Of a stretch of DNA of 64,000 nt, positions 10,351 to 23,535 are shown in pieces; position 1 is the stretch's first letter, and each line of letters opens with the position of its first letter. The DNA lies in the NCBI GenBank assembly GCA_021229015.1, contig CM037777.1, positions 66,123,946-66,187,945 on the forward strand. Direction: 5' to 3'. The DNA is from Solen grandis. Taxonomy: Eukaryota; Mollusca; Bivalvia; Adapedonta; Solenidae. Position numbers and translations under genes: made by a program. The notes beneath the pieces were generated by a model. It was not told the DNA's origin. It saw only the letters and a program-made list of their open reading frames with translations, and made no database searches.

Positions 10351-11234
10351 TAACTAGACTTCTTTTGTCCTGTATACAAAAGAGGAATGGGCTTTCAGCA
10401 CTGCAATTCCATGTCAAATTGATTAAACTATATTTATTTTTCTGACGTACACCATCTTCAAAATTGAAGATAATCCGTCACGAATTGACCAGCTGTAGAG
10501 TGCAAACATTAATTAGCAGAGGAAATCTGTGGATTTCATATAACATAAGTTATAATTTTAAAGTCATTGCATTCAAAAGGGAATATGTGGCTTTGTTTTC
10601 AGTTATTATTTCACTAATGTAATTTTTCCCGAAACTATCTTTAGATAACTCAATATTTAATCAATCTTCGTGTTGCTGCAAGGGAATGAAGTATCACTAG
10701 TCCTCTTAACATGCTAAAAAGTATACAAGATTCCTTTTCTACGAAAATATCATTTTTCTCATATCTTCAATGAAAGATGTCTTCTTCAATGAAGGGGGCA
10801 AGAGCAGTAAAATAAATTACTGTATCACATTTTACCTTTATGTAACAGGAAATTAAATTTTAGTATAATATGTGGGATCAACTGCAGAATGCACAAGGAA
10901 AATGTTTTTTTTTGTTGTTTTTTTTTTGTTTTGTTTGTCCCGAAATATTACTTTCATTGCAAATTCTTATATGATGTCCGATTTTTAAAACCCAGGTATG
11001 TTAGAAAGGTCTTCAGATTCAACATGCACTTACTTTATGTTTAAACCTTTCTGTTAGGTTTTTGCGATATATAAACTTTTCCTCCCCCCAAAACGGCAAA
11101 TCAGCAAAGATATTCATAGTAATTACTACCATTCGACAAATAACTTAATAAATAATAGGACCATCATTAAGATCTGCATTGCATTAGAACGCATTTGGCA
11201 TCATGATAAAAAATTGTTCTTATGATATTTGTAA
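10351..11234 (-). repeat. ~370-bp tandem array, left part, with hairpin end
   Basis: Its outer edge is ctag plus a hairpin, cttttgt...acaaaag (10359-10379). On the minus strand this is a hairpin followed by CTAG then T. The array body includes atgatgtccgatttttaaaa, gttagaaaggtctt and acggcaaatcagcaaag, repeated in diverged form at 12390-13390. The array is split by the element at 11235-12300. Confidence 0.7.
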
Positions 11235-12300
11235 CTAGAGGGTCAAGGTGGCCCTAATGACGCTCACCATGAGGAAAAACTGCCGTTCATTGCTGTACAA
11301 GTTACTAAATTAAGCATAATAATATTCCATCAGATTATTATAATTCCACGACTAAACAGAGCCTGTGGTCGAACTTTGAAGTCAAACTTGACTGAAAAAA
11401 TTATGGCTTAAAACACACAAATTTAAACATCAAAAGGGACGTAACTCCTGACTATTTGGCGAGTCAGCATTATCGAACTGGAGAAAGTTTATGGCTATAT
11501 ACATTGTTCTAAAGATTGAAGATGATTGACTTCAGAAATGAAAATGCTTGTTAGAGTATAAATAAAGTGAAATATTACATTTTCTTATATCAAAGGGGCA
11601 TAACTCCTGACCTTATTGACAGATATCAGCCATTAATTGAAACTGGCCACAGAATATGGTCTTATAAACATTGTCATAGAGTTTGAAGATGTTTTTAAGA
11701 AATGACGATACTAGGGGTTGCATAAACAAACTAAATTTGGCATTTTTTTAATATTTAAAGGAGCTAACTCATGATCTTATGGGTTCGTTATCTCCATAAT
11801 CAGAATTGTCCAAGATTTTATGGTAATAAAACATTGTCATAAAGTTTGAAGATGATTGCATAAGTAATGCAGATGCCAGAGTGCAAACAAAACTGTAAAT
11901 TGGCTATTTTATTATCAAAAGGGGCATAACTCTGAGGGTAAGAGTTAATTTCAGCCATAATTGAGGTGAGCTAATGGTAATAAACATTGTCATAAAGTTT
12001 GAGATGGTTGCTTAAGAAATGAAGATGCAATTGGTGCAAAGTGACATTGACAAATGTGAAATCTAGCTTTGTTCAATAGTAAAAGGGCATAACTCCTGAC
12101 CTAAGAGGCCTTATATCAGCCATTATCGTACATGACCAAGATTTTATGGTAATAAACATTGATAAAGTTTGAAGATGATACTTAAGAATGAGATTCGGAG
12201 TGCAAAACAAACTAACTGTGGTCGACGGACGGACGGACAATGGACAATTCATCAATCCGTTAAGGCTCATCTTGAGATAACATGTGCTCAGGTGAGCTAA
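11235..12300 (+). mobile_element. Hairpin-ended tandem-carrying element (GAGCAC family), 1.07 kb
   Basis: The degenerate 5' end (ctagagggtcaaggtggccc..cgctcaccatgag) and the 3' end (tgagataacatgtgctcaggtgagctaa) match the family terminus. The core has about five units of ~163 bp marked by aaaggggcataactcctgac (near 11431, 11592, 11757, 11918 and 12081). A gacggacggacggaca tract (12223-12238) precedes the terminal hairpin. Array sequence resumes on both sides, so it is inserted in the 370-bp array. No coding frame. Confidence 0.8.
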
Positions 12301-13400
12301 GAATTAATAGTTTTCTTAGAAAAAAGCATTCAAGTGATTTGGACTAACTGACAGAAGTGGCATGGAAGACGTATTAATTAATTTTTATTCCTCATCTAAC
12401 TTCCTATTATAATGTCCAATTTTAAAAAAAGAAAGGCCTTTATATTCCAACATTTCAGGAGTTTTATGTCTCATACTTTACTGTTACGTGTTCTGAGATA
12501 TAGAAAGTTATTTTTCAAGGGAAACGGCAAAAATCGGAAAAACGTTGTTCTGTGTCTATTTATTGCCCTTGACAAATAAACCTTTATCAATGAATGGTCG
12601 ATTCATTTAAAATCTGCATACATTAGACCGCATTTGCATTCACATTATTTATATGTTCTTTATGTTATTTCAAAAATTAATTGTGTCCTTAGAAAAAACA
12701 ATAAATGATAAGGCTAAACTGCAGAAATGAATGAAGAACGGTTTATATGAATTTCTTAGTTCTCATCTAACTTCCCTATAGGATGTCTGGATGTGTCCAA
12801 TTTTTAAAACGCTAGGTACATTAGAAGGTCTTTTTTAAATTTCCAACCATTTCAGTTTTTCATGTTTCATCATTTGCTATTTCGGTGTTTTTAGATAATG
12901 GATAAGTTATTTTTTTAAGAAAACGGCAAAAAATTCGGCAATAAAAAATGTGTTCATGTCTATTATTGCCTTTCGGACAAATATCTTTTTAATTTATTGT
13001 CTGACGTCAGTAAAATCTGCATATCATTAGGAACCGCATTACATCATGCATAAGAAATTGTTCTTTATGGTTATTTTTTTTAAATTATTAGTTTTCTTCG
13101 AATAAAGGAATCACAGTGATCGGGATTATGCGGGAGTGCTTGAATGAACGGTTTTACTGCATTCTTAGTTTTTCATGTAACTTCCTTATATTAAGTCCAA
13201 TTAAAAAGCTAGGTCCGTTAGAAGGTCGTTTCACTTTCCCACAATTCCCTCGCGTAATAATTGTATGTATCTTTAAAAACTTTGTAGCTACAGGCGTTCT
13301 TTTTAAAACCTTGAGCATACGGCAAAAATCGGGGATAAATATGTTCATATCGTTTTGTTTTTCCCTATTACTTAATGAATATTAGGTCTTCTTTAACAAT
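12301..13400 (-). repeat. ~370-bp tandem array, right part
   Basis: Units are marked by catctaacttcct.tataatgtccaattt (near 12398, 12768 and 13179), with aaaatctgcatacattag and gaacggtttta between. It is homologous, in reverse, to 32370-33470. Short open frames here are accidental. Confidence 0.75.
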
Positions 13401-13719
13401 TTAAACACCAAAAGACGGACTGGCATTGATCTACAAAATTATTATTCATACTCCTTATTAACATAAACTCAATAATTATGGAGATATATAGTAGTAAAGT
13501 GCCTTAGGGTTTGCAACACTTTTGTTTTTTCTGCAATAACTCAATGATTTCATCCCAAATCTTCATACTTATAGTACCTAAAAGGACTTCAAAGCCACTA
13601 CAAATTATACCGCCATAGTGTCTCGATAAAATATTTTTCGTTTTTGAGAATTTTAAGGCGAAGAAAAAACCGATAATTGGACATGTAAACCTTGGACCTT
13701 GCTTTGATCCGGGAAAAGG
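13401..13719. repeat. Diverged repeat shared with 21500-21720
   Basis: gataaaatatttttcgtttttgag...ggcgaagaaaaaacc is matched near 21625-21680 (aataaaatattttttagttttggag...gagcgaagaaaaaacc). This indicates an old dispersed repeat, with nothing coding in it. Confidence 0.45.
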
Positions 13720-14270
13720 AAGTGACTGTGATGACAATAGAGGCTATGTTGCACCTTCAGTGAAATTTTATGGCCAAATCGGTCAAAAACTTTGTCTTCA
13801 GTGCTAAAAAACGGTTATATTTTGGATAATAAAATTTTGATTAAACGCGTAATGACGTCATTTTACTTCATACTGAACCTCAGTCTTCTCAGAGCGTAAA
13901 GTAATCTTAGGACACTTATTCTGTCTAATTTTATGTTTCTTGCTTATCTTAGTGCTTTTTGTAATACTTCAATACATTTTTTTGGTCCAAATGATTCGAA
14001 AACGTGGTTCGCCATAGGATCCTTGATCTTTTCAAAAATTGCATAATTGTTTATAATCCTGCACAACAAGAACTTTAATACTATACATTCTGTGAAAAAA
14101 TCAAGTAAATCGATCCAGACATGACGGCTGTAGAGACGCGTACATACTTTTGTAGCTTTTTTCAGCACTGACGTCATGTGAGTCACATGATGAAGAATAT
14201 GGACGATCAAAAGCGCCAAAGTCACTGTGCATACTGTATAATTTCATGCTGCTAGCTCATCGGCACTTTT
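13720..14270 (-). repeat. Diverged copy of the ~445-bp unit
   Basis: Contains gattcgaaaacgtggttcgccataggatcc, acattctgtgaaaaaatcaa and gcactgacgtcatgtg, in the order found in the 8740-10350 array, plus a TGACGTCA near 13853. Confidence 0.65.
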
Positions 14271-15051
14271 TTAATTTGAACCTTCATATGGAAGAAACAA
14301 GAGGGCAAGATGGCCCTAAAGACGCTCACCTGAGGGACATTGTGCTGACCAAGTTTGAGGAGTTTGAGTCAAATTGTAGGCACCTCCAGTGTGTATACTA
14401 GGTTTTTCTAAGATTTGACCCTATTGATAATTTTCATTGCTTTTTAGGTCTATTAGATTAATGATCTTCGGATTAAATTTGTTGAATTTTCTGAGGTGAT
14501 CGTTATTACTACCAAACTGAAACCGGAAAATGGGAGGGCTGAATAGTTTCCTAATTTTTTCATTGGTTTATAATATTATATACCTAAATAGCTGATTGTG
14601 TTTGTTTTTACCATACCAATACGATTATCTGTACTTTCATATCTTTCTTTACAGAAAACTTTATTCAAATATACAATTGACACTATATTTCTCTAGGTCT
14701 TTTTATCATTTTATTTAATCGTAGATACTGATTTTAAGATAAAACATAGTATCAGTATGTAATTTAAAGTAAAAAGTGATCATTCAAGGGCACATATTTT
14801 AACCATTATTAGTCATAATTCTCTCAAATAGGTAATATTGCAAAATATTTTTTTATGATTGGTCTATATGAATTATGTGGGCTACGGGACCAATAGACAT
14901 ATTTCACATCATATCTATAGTTTAAGCTCTAGGTCTTTTCCTATGTAACTCTATGTGAAACAGTGGACCACTGGTGCGCGGTTCCATTTATCTCCGAAGG
15001 ACTATGATTTGAACAAATGAGGTAATGAACCATTATATGATGCTACATACA

Positions 15052-18000
15052 ACAAGAGTGCCAGTGATGCCACAATATACGCCGCACAAAATAATAAAGA
15101 CAAAAGAGGGTCTTTTAATTTTTGCTTTTAAATTTCTGTAAAGACATAACCCTCTTAATGAAGTCTGTGAGACCAATTAATTTTAGCCTGTACAGAGAAA
15201 GAACCCTAAAATGATTCCAATATGGACAGTAGGTCAAATCAGCTAGTATCAATTTGAATCCTTTATCTTTCTCCTATAACTCTTGCAAAAAATCACTGTA
15301 CCTGAAAAATCCTTGCCTATGCCTCTTTTACCTGTTTTGTAACTTGAGTTGTGTTTTAAAGTGACCATGTTTAGAAAGGCATAACTATTCTGCAAATATT
15401 GATGAACTAACACAAAAAAAAAAACCATTCAAAAAAAAAAATAAGCCACTGCTTGTGCATATCTACCAGTATAGTAATGACATTTGCCCAAGTTTTGAAC
15501 AAGATTAGGTCAGAAACATACTTGAAATTGCATTCCCAAAGCTGAAATATCAATCAGCTTAAAAGAATATAGTTTCAGGGGACTCAAATCTTGCAAAAAT
15601 TAATGTACCGGAAAAAAAATCACCACTGTAATGCACATCTAACCATGATAGTAAATGATATTGACCAAGTTTTGAAAAAAGAGGCATCAGAATGTAGGAG
15701 GAGTTGCGTTTTTAACAAGGCTGCAATTTCAATCAGCTACGAGACTAAGTTAAAGGTACACAAATCTTGTTAAAAAATCAATGAACCATAAAAATCGCCA
15801 CCTTCATGCACATTTACCCATTAAGTAAATGTCATTCACACAGTTATAAAAAGATTCATTCATGAATTTGTAGGAGGTTGTTGCGTTCACAAGGCTGCAA
15901 TTTCATTCAGCTACGAGACTAAGTTTCAAGGGACACAAAACTTGTAAAAATCAATTGAAAACCAGAAAATCACCACTTCATGCACTCTACACATTATCCA
16001 GTGCGGTCGCGTTCATGGTTGGCACACGGGAACGCACGTTACACAACGTTACACGGACACGGATCGCACGTTACACGCACGTTGACACGGTGCTACGGTT
16101 AGTTTACTCGTTTGGTTCATATTACACGATACACGGTCCACACGATACGGACGATCCTCGATGCAAACGCTGCCGGCTGATTCGGTCAACTCGGTTGTTT
16201 AACGTCCATTGATTACTTCTCTATGGCGTCATAGTTAAACAAGAGAACTAAATAAGGATCAAAGAGACAAGCGATCGTATTAAATGCTCGTTTTAGATTT
16301 ATAATACTAATGTAATTGCTAGTAAACTTTTATTTCATGTTTGTTCTTTTAGATACGTACGGTAAGATCTGAAAGTATATGATTACTTTTTATTCTTATA
16401 TTATCACGTTCATGTTTCTATTGTATGAATGATACTCCATTCAATGCGTATGCTATGATCTATTTTTTCCAACTATCTTAAAGTTTGGGAAAACATAATC
16501 CATATATAATCATAAATGAAACATCAAAGGAGTTTACCTTTTTTATTTAAATAATTTACACCGATCTGGTCATTTACCGAAACAAATCTGAACACAGATT
16601 TAATAAATTCGTTATCGTATTGTTGGTAATCTATAATTTTGAGCACACATATACTAGTGTAGTTGTTTTCGTCCATAGACACTTAATCAATCTTTTTTTT
16701 TTCTTATTCTTTTAATACTGTAGATTACTCATTATTGGAGAAAGACAAAACAACCAACCCCAAATGATTTACAAAAGACGGATAAAAACTTTTAGGAGTG
16801 GAACAAATCGAGCCATTTTATTCTTATAATACCTGTTACCAGCCCAGGATATGTATGGAAAAGCGAGTGAGTATTTAAATGTTTATGCTTTCGGCAATTA
16901 TCCTAATTTCCTATCAGTTTACGAATAATTCAAAAAACGCAATCGTTCAATAAGTTCATCTTATTAAGTTTTTCCTTAGTATTCTATGACAAACACTGAA
17001 GACTTTTTTTTCTGATAATTCGGTGTTTCTATCCTTACATGAAGAACGACAAATATTTTTAAGTTGCAAAATGAAAAGTAAATCTTACACCACATACTAT
17101 GTCAACTCGTAGATTGCTATATAACCAGATAAACAACCGCTTACACCAAAACTTTCAGCTGGAAAAAAAGAAACCGCTAACTGTGTCCAGTTTCTGTTTC
17201 TGGCAGTATGTTTAGTTTCCTAGGTGTTGTAGTGTGGATATTTAGAACAGAGGGGTTTCAGTTTTGGTGACACATTGTGTATTCTGTGTATGTTGTGCTA
17301 TGGCATATAGATGTGCTATATGCTAAAATCACTTGATTCCTGCCTATGCTGTTTTCAGAACTGCGCCATGTCAACAGTGTACATCTATTTAACATGAAAG
17401 CAAATTACGTCACATTTGTCCACAGGATAGGCACGTGCGATAGAAAGTACATAATTAAAGCAAAGACTTTTAGATTGAAGGAAAAAATATGTTTTTCTTG
17501 GATATTTATTTTGTTGACATGGATAGTCTACTTATATATTATATCTATTACATGTATATATAGCTTTCTTTATATAAATATTATATATAACTAGCATTTT
17601 TTCATACAAAATCGTGCTGGTATGATTTTAATTTTCCAATCTGATTTATTTTGTATAATATCTGTAGCAATATGACCGAAATTCGTATTAACACAATTAA
17701 AATAGAGATTAATCTGCATAAACAAAATTGTTGATGACATAATTTTAAGAAAAAAAAAACTGATAATCAATATTATTATACTCGAGTCACAGTGACTTTT
17801 ATCCAGACACACCAAAAACAATAAAATATTAAGGGGATCACAAAGAAGGTTTTTCAGTTCGGTTTAGTAGGTTTTATAATTGTATACAATGTTAGTATTA
17901 TTTTGGCTTCGTGTGAGAAAACCTTAATCGGGACAGCTCCTCTGAAAAGCCCGACCGACCATTGTTATATCGCAACTTTCATAAGAGATGTTTAATTGTT

Positions 18001-20611
18001 AAAATTGTATATATTAAGTATCTGACAAAGAAGAAATAAGATGTGTGTGTGTGTTCATATGCCGTTGTACTTTTTTAGAATATATATTTTCCATAATTTA
18101 TCATGAAGCTCTCTATATATAATTAGTATATATTTCTTATCCATTAACTATTTATTCTCTGAGTCTAAATGAGTTTCACCCATTTCCTCTCTGATTCATA
18201 ATTTGTTCTATATATGATTGACAGGAGCAACTGTATGTTTTATCATGGCTGTGTTGTTATTAGGGGGTTTTTTCTTTGTGTTTGTATGTTATGTACATGG
18301 GGGAAAAGTAATTTGATCTTTTTATTTTCTGTACACACAAACGGAAAGTACCTGACCTAATTGTTGATAAACCAGGCCAGACCCTCGACACAGAAGGACA
18401 GTTATCTGCATCGCCACTTATGACACTGTTTTAATGATAAGTCACAAAATCCATTCCTGTAAGTCCGTTTGACTGGTGATCAATGGTTTTATAACCACGT
18501 GTAATATATATGGTGAGTAGACGTTATGTCTATTTACACGAAACCCGAGATGAAGTTTCGTTGTTGCTAAAATGTACTTTTCTTTTTATGCGGCAAGGTG
18601 TTGTTTTTTACGCATAATAGCAGGCGGTATATTTTAGTGCCAATATATTTGTTTGTATTAATATTATTGAAAGGAAAATGGACAAACTTAATTACGGTTA
18701 TATGTCAGTTATTATGTTAATAACTGGCGATACTTATATACTTACCTGGCAAACTTCTTTTTATTTGTGAGATTATCTCTTTCTCTCATTTCTTCCAATT
18801 TCAAACAGCCTGGCTTGCCATAAAATATTGTGCTTCATACCCGAATCACTTAACGATTTTTTTTTTATCGCTTGTATTTCGATGTTTTCTCTGTTCTCAC
18901 TTCCTTCTTCCGATTCCTTTTCAGAATAATTTTAATTTTTTTTAAACCACTTATTTTTACATGCTGAATGTTTTAAGATGTTTACAGGTTTTCTTCTTTT
19001 TTCCGCGCTTAGTTTTACCTTTATAGCATCAGTTCTTTTCATTTGTTTTCTAGATATAGTAAATTAATTGTCTCTCTTTTTTTAAAATAATGTTACGGTT
19101 AATATATATTTTATAGATTTTTATATTTTTATGTGCACTAAACAGGATTGTAAAAAAATAACCTTACATATTCTTAAAATTAAAAAACTTTATTTTTTTA
19201 ATGTAAAAATAAAACGATGTTGAATTTCGTAAATATAAGTACATCAGTAAGGTAAAGTCTCGACACCATGTAGATTGAAATCGTTCCTCGTGATGTGTTG
19301 TGTCAAGATGGAAAACCAACCATGGATTAGTTACACAGGAAGTTCTTTGTCAAACGTGTCATGGCCGTCACCTGCGAATTTTATCTAATTATCTTCCAAT
19401 GAATTAAGTAGGAATGCCAAATTCAAACAGTAATTTTTGCGATAATGTTGGTCATTTGTGTACATTTTTATTTCGATGTCAAAACCGTGACGTAATATAT
19501 CCTGATGTGTTACATTCATTGAAATATTTAAGGATATATTTGATACTGGAAAAAAAGGTACGTTTATGTTTTTAATGTTTATTTATTATTTTTTTTTTTC
19601 TTCATATTTTGATTTGAAGACAATGAAAAACACATGTACGTCACCCGTCTAAAACTGTATCACTTTTAGGTATTAGTGCAATTGTAAATTTTAACGAACA
19701 TTCAAGAGTGTAATCTGTATTTTGAATGCACATTAAATCGCAATTCTGGTCCAAAAAATATATCGTGCATGGAACGATTCACACGGTACAAAACGATGCG
19801 ATAAACGAATCACGTGTCTACAGTTACACGAAACAAGTTAGTGAATCGTGAACGATTAACAAAAATAACTGCACGCACCATACCGCACGATTACACGGTT
19901 ACGGAACGCACGTTACACGCACGATACACGAAAAAATGCCAACTTGAACGTGACCCCCCAACTGTAGTAAAGGATTATTGACCAAGTTTTGAAAAGATTC
20001 ATTCAGAAATGTAGGGAGGGTTTCGGTTCACAAGACTGCCTATATCAAAACAGCTACAAGAGACTCCAGTTTCAAGGGGACACAAAATCATGTAAAAAGC
20101 AAGGAACCATATATTCATCCACTTCATGCACATCTACCCATTATAGTATGATATTGCACCAAGTTTGGAAAAGATTCATTCAGAAATGTGGAGGAGTTGC
20201 ATTCACAAAGGCTGAAATATCATTCAACTACAGAGGGACTAAGTTTCAAAGGGACACAAATCATGTAAATAATCTAATGGAACACGGAAAAATAGCCACT
20301 TCATGCACATCTACCCATTATAGTAATGACACTGACCAAGTTTGAAAAGATTCATTCGAAAATGTAGGGAGTGCGTTCACAGGCTTGCAATATCATTCGC
20401 TACAGAGACTAAAGTTTCAAGGGATCACAAATCTTGTAAAATCAATGAACCGAAAATCGCCACTTCATGGCACTTCTACCCTTTTAGTAATGACATTGAC
20501 CAAGTTTTGAAAAGATTCATTCAGAAAGTAGGAGGAGTTGCTTCACAAGATATGACGGTCGGACAGACGGGAGAAGATGATGCCAATATACGACTGCTCC
20601 GGCGGCGTTAT
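15052..20611 (+). mobile_element. Middle element of the nest, ~175-bp tandem core
   Basis: It starts caagagtgccagtgatgcca and ends near cggcggcgttataa. Host sequence ...gatgctacataca stops at the start and ...aaatctagctctaggcc resumes at the end, matching ctacataccaaatatctaagctctagg in intact copies. The core unit (gaccaagttttgaaaagattcattcag, aatgtaggagg) recurs about every 175 bp at 15480-15900 and 19980-20510. It is interrupted by the TIR element at 15997-19964. Confidence 0.6.
15997..19964. mobile_element. ~4-kb TIR DNA transposon, non-autonomous
   Basis: The left end (15999-16025) and right end (19937-19964) are imperfect inverted repeats with the shared core ggtcrcgttca..gttggca. CAGT-like termini (cagtgcgg, cagttggg) and TA on both sides (15995-15996, 19965-19966) fit a TA target duplication as in Tc1/mariner-type elements. 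Subterminal acacg/acgcacgttacac repeats occur at both ends, including ggaacgcacgttacac in the same orientation (16029-16044 and 19903-19918). I found no transposase-like frame in the 3.5-kb interior, so it is probably mobilised in trans. Confidence 0.7.
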
Positions 20612-21270
20612 AAAAATCTAGCTCTAGGCCTTCGGGATTTTATAGAAGAATATTTTTAATGATTTTCCTATTTAATCTTGTAAACAGTGACCCCTGGTGC
20701 GGGGCTTTATCACCATGAGGGCTATGATTTGAACAATTTGGTAATGAACCATTAGATGTTGCTACATACCAAATATCTAAGCTCTGGGCTTATGGATTTA
20801 CCAGAAGAAGATTTTTTAGATTTTCCTATATAACTCTAGTAAAAACAAAATGTGACCCCCTTAATGCGGGGGCATTTAGTCTCCATAGGGCTAGAATTTG
20901 TACAACTTTGGTCTAATGGCCCCATAAGATGATAACTACACTACCAAATAATCTAAGCTCTAGGCCTTGCAGGTTTTGCGAAGTAGATTTTCAAAGTTTG
21001 AGTTTTTAAATCTATTTTTAGCTCCTGTGACCTACTTTTTCAACAAATACGAATAATTTGTCATCTTTGATAGAGGGCATATAAGGATGATTACTGTGAA
21101 GTTTGGTCAAATCCCTTCAGCGGTCTTTGTTTCTTTTCAGGAGGAGATGTTCTTTAAGCAAAATTGTTGACGACGGACGGACGCACGCACGCCCCCACGG
21201 ACGGACGGACGACGGACAAAAGGTGATTCACAATAGCTCCACCTGAGCACTTAGTGCTCTGGTGTGCTAA

Positions 21271-21490
21271 AAGGTGAATAATAATAGAAGAAGTAAGAAG
21301 AAAAACATAACACACCCAATAGTCTTGATGCTTGAAGGCAGAAAGCCCTCTATATAGGTGGCTAACGCGACAGCATCAGTTTTCGCAGATTGCAACAGTT
21401 TTGGTATGCCTAGTAATGCTACAAAAGTTCCATTTGCTAGTATAGAATTACATGATTTGAACATTAAAAATTTAAGATTGATGGCATTAA
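21271..21490. other. Short unassigned stretch
   Basis: AT-rich sequence after the CTAA end of the previous element. No feature recognised. Confidence 0.4.
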
Positions 21491-22480
21491 ATCTTATTTA
21501 CAATGATCAACAATAAATCAAACTTTGAACTGTCCATTAAATTTAACCAAATCTTACCCAATTATAAAACCATAACATCAATGGAAAGAGTTCTTTCAGC
21601 ACTTAGACTTTTGTTCCATAGTTCTATCAATAAAATATTTTTTAGTTTTGGAGCTATTTTGAGCGAAGAAAAAACCTGTAATAATAATATGACCTTGCCA
21701 TGATTTTGTAACTTTTTAATTTATGAGACTCTTTGAATATTAAAACTCCATTACCTGTGAAAAAATTTTGAAGACTGAAAAAGAAATTAAAGTAAGGAGC
21801 TTCAAAAAAAACCTAAATCATGTTTTTGATATTTTGATTTTTTTTTTCCAAAATGTTAGTGAAGTCTGATCGCAACCTGTGGACAAAGCCAAACAGACCC
21901 TTAATTGCCAAACCCATTATATTGTGTGCGTATAAGCTTTATAATTCATATGCCACATATAGAAATTCTTCTATCCTAAATTCATACAAAAATGGGCAGT
22001 TTTTCCATAGGACCCACTGCCTTTTGCAGTATTTGCAGGAGTTCGAAATTCACCTCTTCTTTTGTGTGTCACTAACTTAAAATTCCAGAACTTTATACTC
22101 ATTCATGGCTGGTAATTATGTTAATGGCAATGGTAATTCGGATGAATATAATGAGGTGCACACTTCATTTGTCCTGAATAAATATATCCATGAAGTTTCC
22201 AACTTTGTAGACAAATACTTTTTGAAGTTACGAGCTTCACCGACATAAAATTCCCATAGTTCACATAAATTCAAGGCCTGTAAACTCTTTCAACGGAAAA
22301 GTGATTCAATGAATATCTAGATGCAGAAGTTCTGTCCTGTTTTAATTATTTTCAATGAAGTTTCAAGTTGGTAGTTCAATACCTTCAGAGTTATGCATGT
22401 CACTAAGATTTGGAGGACGGGGACAGATGGACAAAGGCAAAAGCTTTATGCCCCCTCCCCTTTTGTGGGGGCATAATAAA
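21491..22480 (+). mobile_element. Hairpin-ended repeat with ATGCCCCC stem
   Basis: The 3' end is a stem ttatgccccc...gggggcataa (22446-22476) after a ggacggggacagatggacaa tract. That is the same order (GAC-rich tract, then hairpin) as in other families here, but it does not end in CTAA. The body has degenerate units with atgaagtttccaactttg and gaagtt.caagttggtag. The 5' boundary is not defined. Confidence 0.45.
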
Positions 22481-22524
22481 CATGACATAGATTATTTCTA
22501 TTGAGGAACTGCTCCAGTCATTAA

Positions 22525-23535
22525 CAAGAGGGCCATGCTCACTGAGTACACATCAGCGTAATCTTAATAAATCAATCAGTTTAACCTCACTATACAGGAG
22601 AGTCTACATATTAGAATTTTAGGTGTTTGTATATTTTGACCTGGTTTAAAGTTAACAAAGTAAAAAATCTAAAAACAACACTGCTGGTTTAACAAATTTT
22701 TACTTACAATGTATCTAAAGATCTGATAACATATATCAATTTTTATACACTTTGAACAATTTCCATGACTATTTAAGACTTCTATTGCAAACAAGAGTGT
22801 CTCTGGAACACTTGTGTCACCTGCTGAAGCCTGAGGAGGAAAAAAGTGTTGTGACAGACAGACCAAGATGATGGAAAAGTGATTCCCTATGTGTCACCTC
22901 TGCTTACAGTGTGGCACAATTGATTTAATAAAGGGAGCTAATCATTCTTTTTAGATTCCGTTGTACGGTATTAAACAGTATATTGATTATCTACCTAGGA
23001 AAACTTAAACCCAATGCTGTTGGCCTCAGTTTTCAAGGGATCCAACTTCATATTAACAATTATTGTGGACGAAAAAATAGGTGACATTTGTGCCAAATGT
23101 ATTGATTTATGACCAATGGTTTCAGAGAAATGATTTTTGAAAAAAAAAAAATTAAGTTAGGAAACTTGCCTACCCTGTAGGGCCTCAACTTCATTGGTAG
23201 ATTGGACTATATATATATAGATGAGGTGTCCATTGTGCCAAGGAATTTAATTCTGACCACTGGTTTCAGATAGAAGATTTTTAAAGGTTTTATATATTAA
23301 ATAATGTAGGTGCCATGGCAACCTGAGTTCTACACTTGGATCAACATTTATTTTAGCAATTTTTGTGGAGGTTCACAAAGGATGGTTAATGCCAAGTTTC
23401 AATCCATTTCTTTCCCAGTGGTTTCAGAAGAGAGTCTTTTAAAGCATAATTTTTGAATGCGCGGCGAACAATGGCACAATGGACAGAGGGTGATCCCAAG
23501 ATTCACATTGAGCATGTACAGCTCTGATGAGCTAA
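22525..23535 (+). mobile_element. Degenerate GAGCAC-family element(s)
   Basis: Two starts are seen: caagagggccatgctcactg at 22525, and caagagtgtctctggaacac at 22793. The latter is a different 5' type with its own palindrome. The end is attgagcatgtacagctctgatgagctaa (CTAA 23532-23535). The core has ~190-bp units with tttcaagggatccaacttcat, gtgccaa and ggtttcagagaaatgattttt. It may be one element nested in another. Confidence 0.55.

Larger units (their letters stand above)
14298..21270 (+). mobile_element. Outer hairpin-ended element (GAGCAC family) of a three-level nest
   Basis: The 5' end caagagggcaagatggccct with cgctcacctgag is at 14298. The 3' end cacctgagcacttagtgctc...ctaa closes at 21267-21270, after a gacgg/cacgcacg tract (21170-21218). 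Core units of the ~165-bp family (ctacatac.aaatatctaagctctagg, gtgacccc.ggtgcgggg) lie at 14910-15050 and resume at 20612-21000. The two halves fit each other once 15052-20611 is removed. No coding frame was found. Confidence 0.7.

Noticed and set aside
12216..12238. gacggacggacgg tracts as ordinary microsatellites
   Set aside because: They recur just before the terminal hairpin in almost every element (also 21170-21218, 39405-39440, 45058-45079, 55408-55445), so they are a module of the elements. I did not list each as a separate simple repeat.
17346..17594. 82-codon frame in the interior of the 4-kb TIR element as its transposase
   Set aside because: No DDE-type motif or DNA-binding pattern. 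The hydrophobic Ile/Tyr-rich end is typical of AT-rich chance frames.
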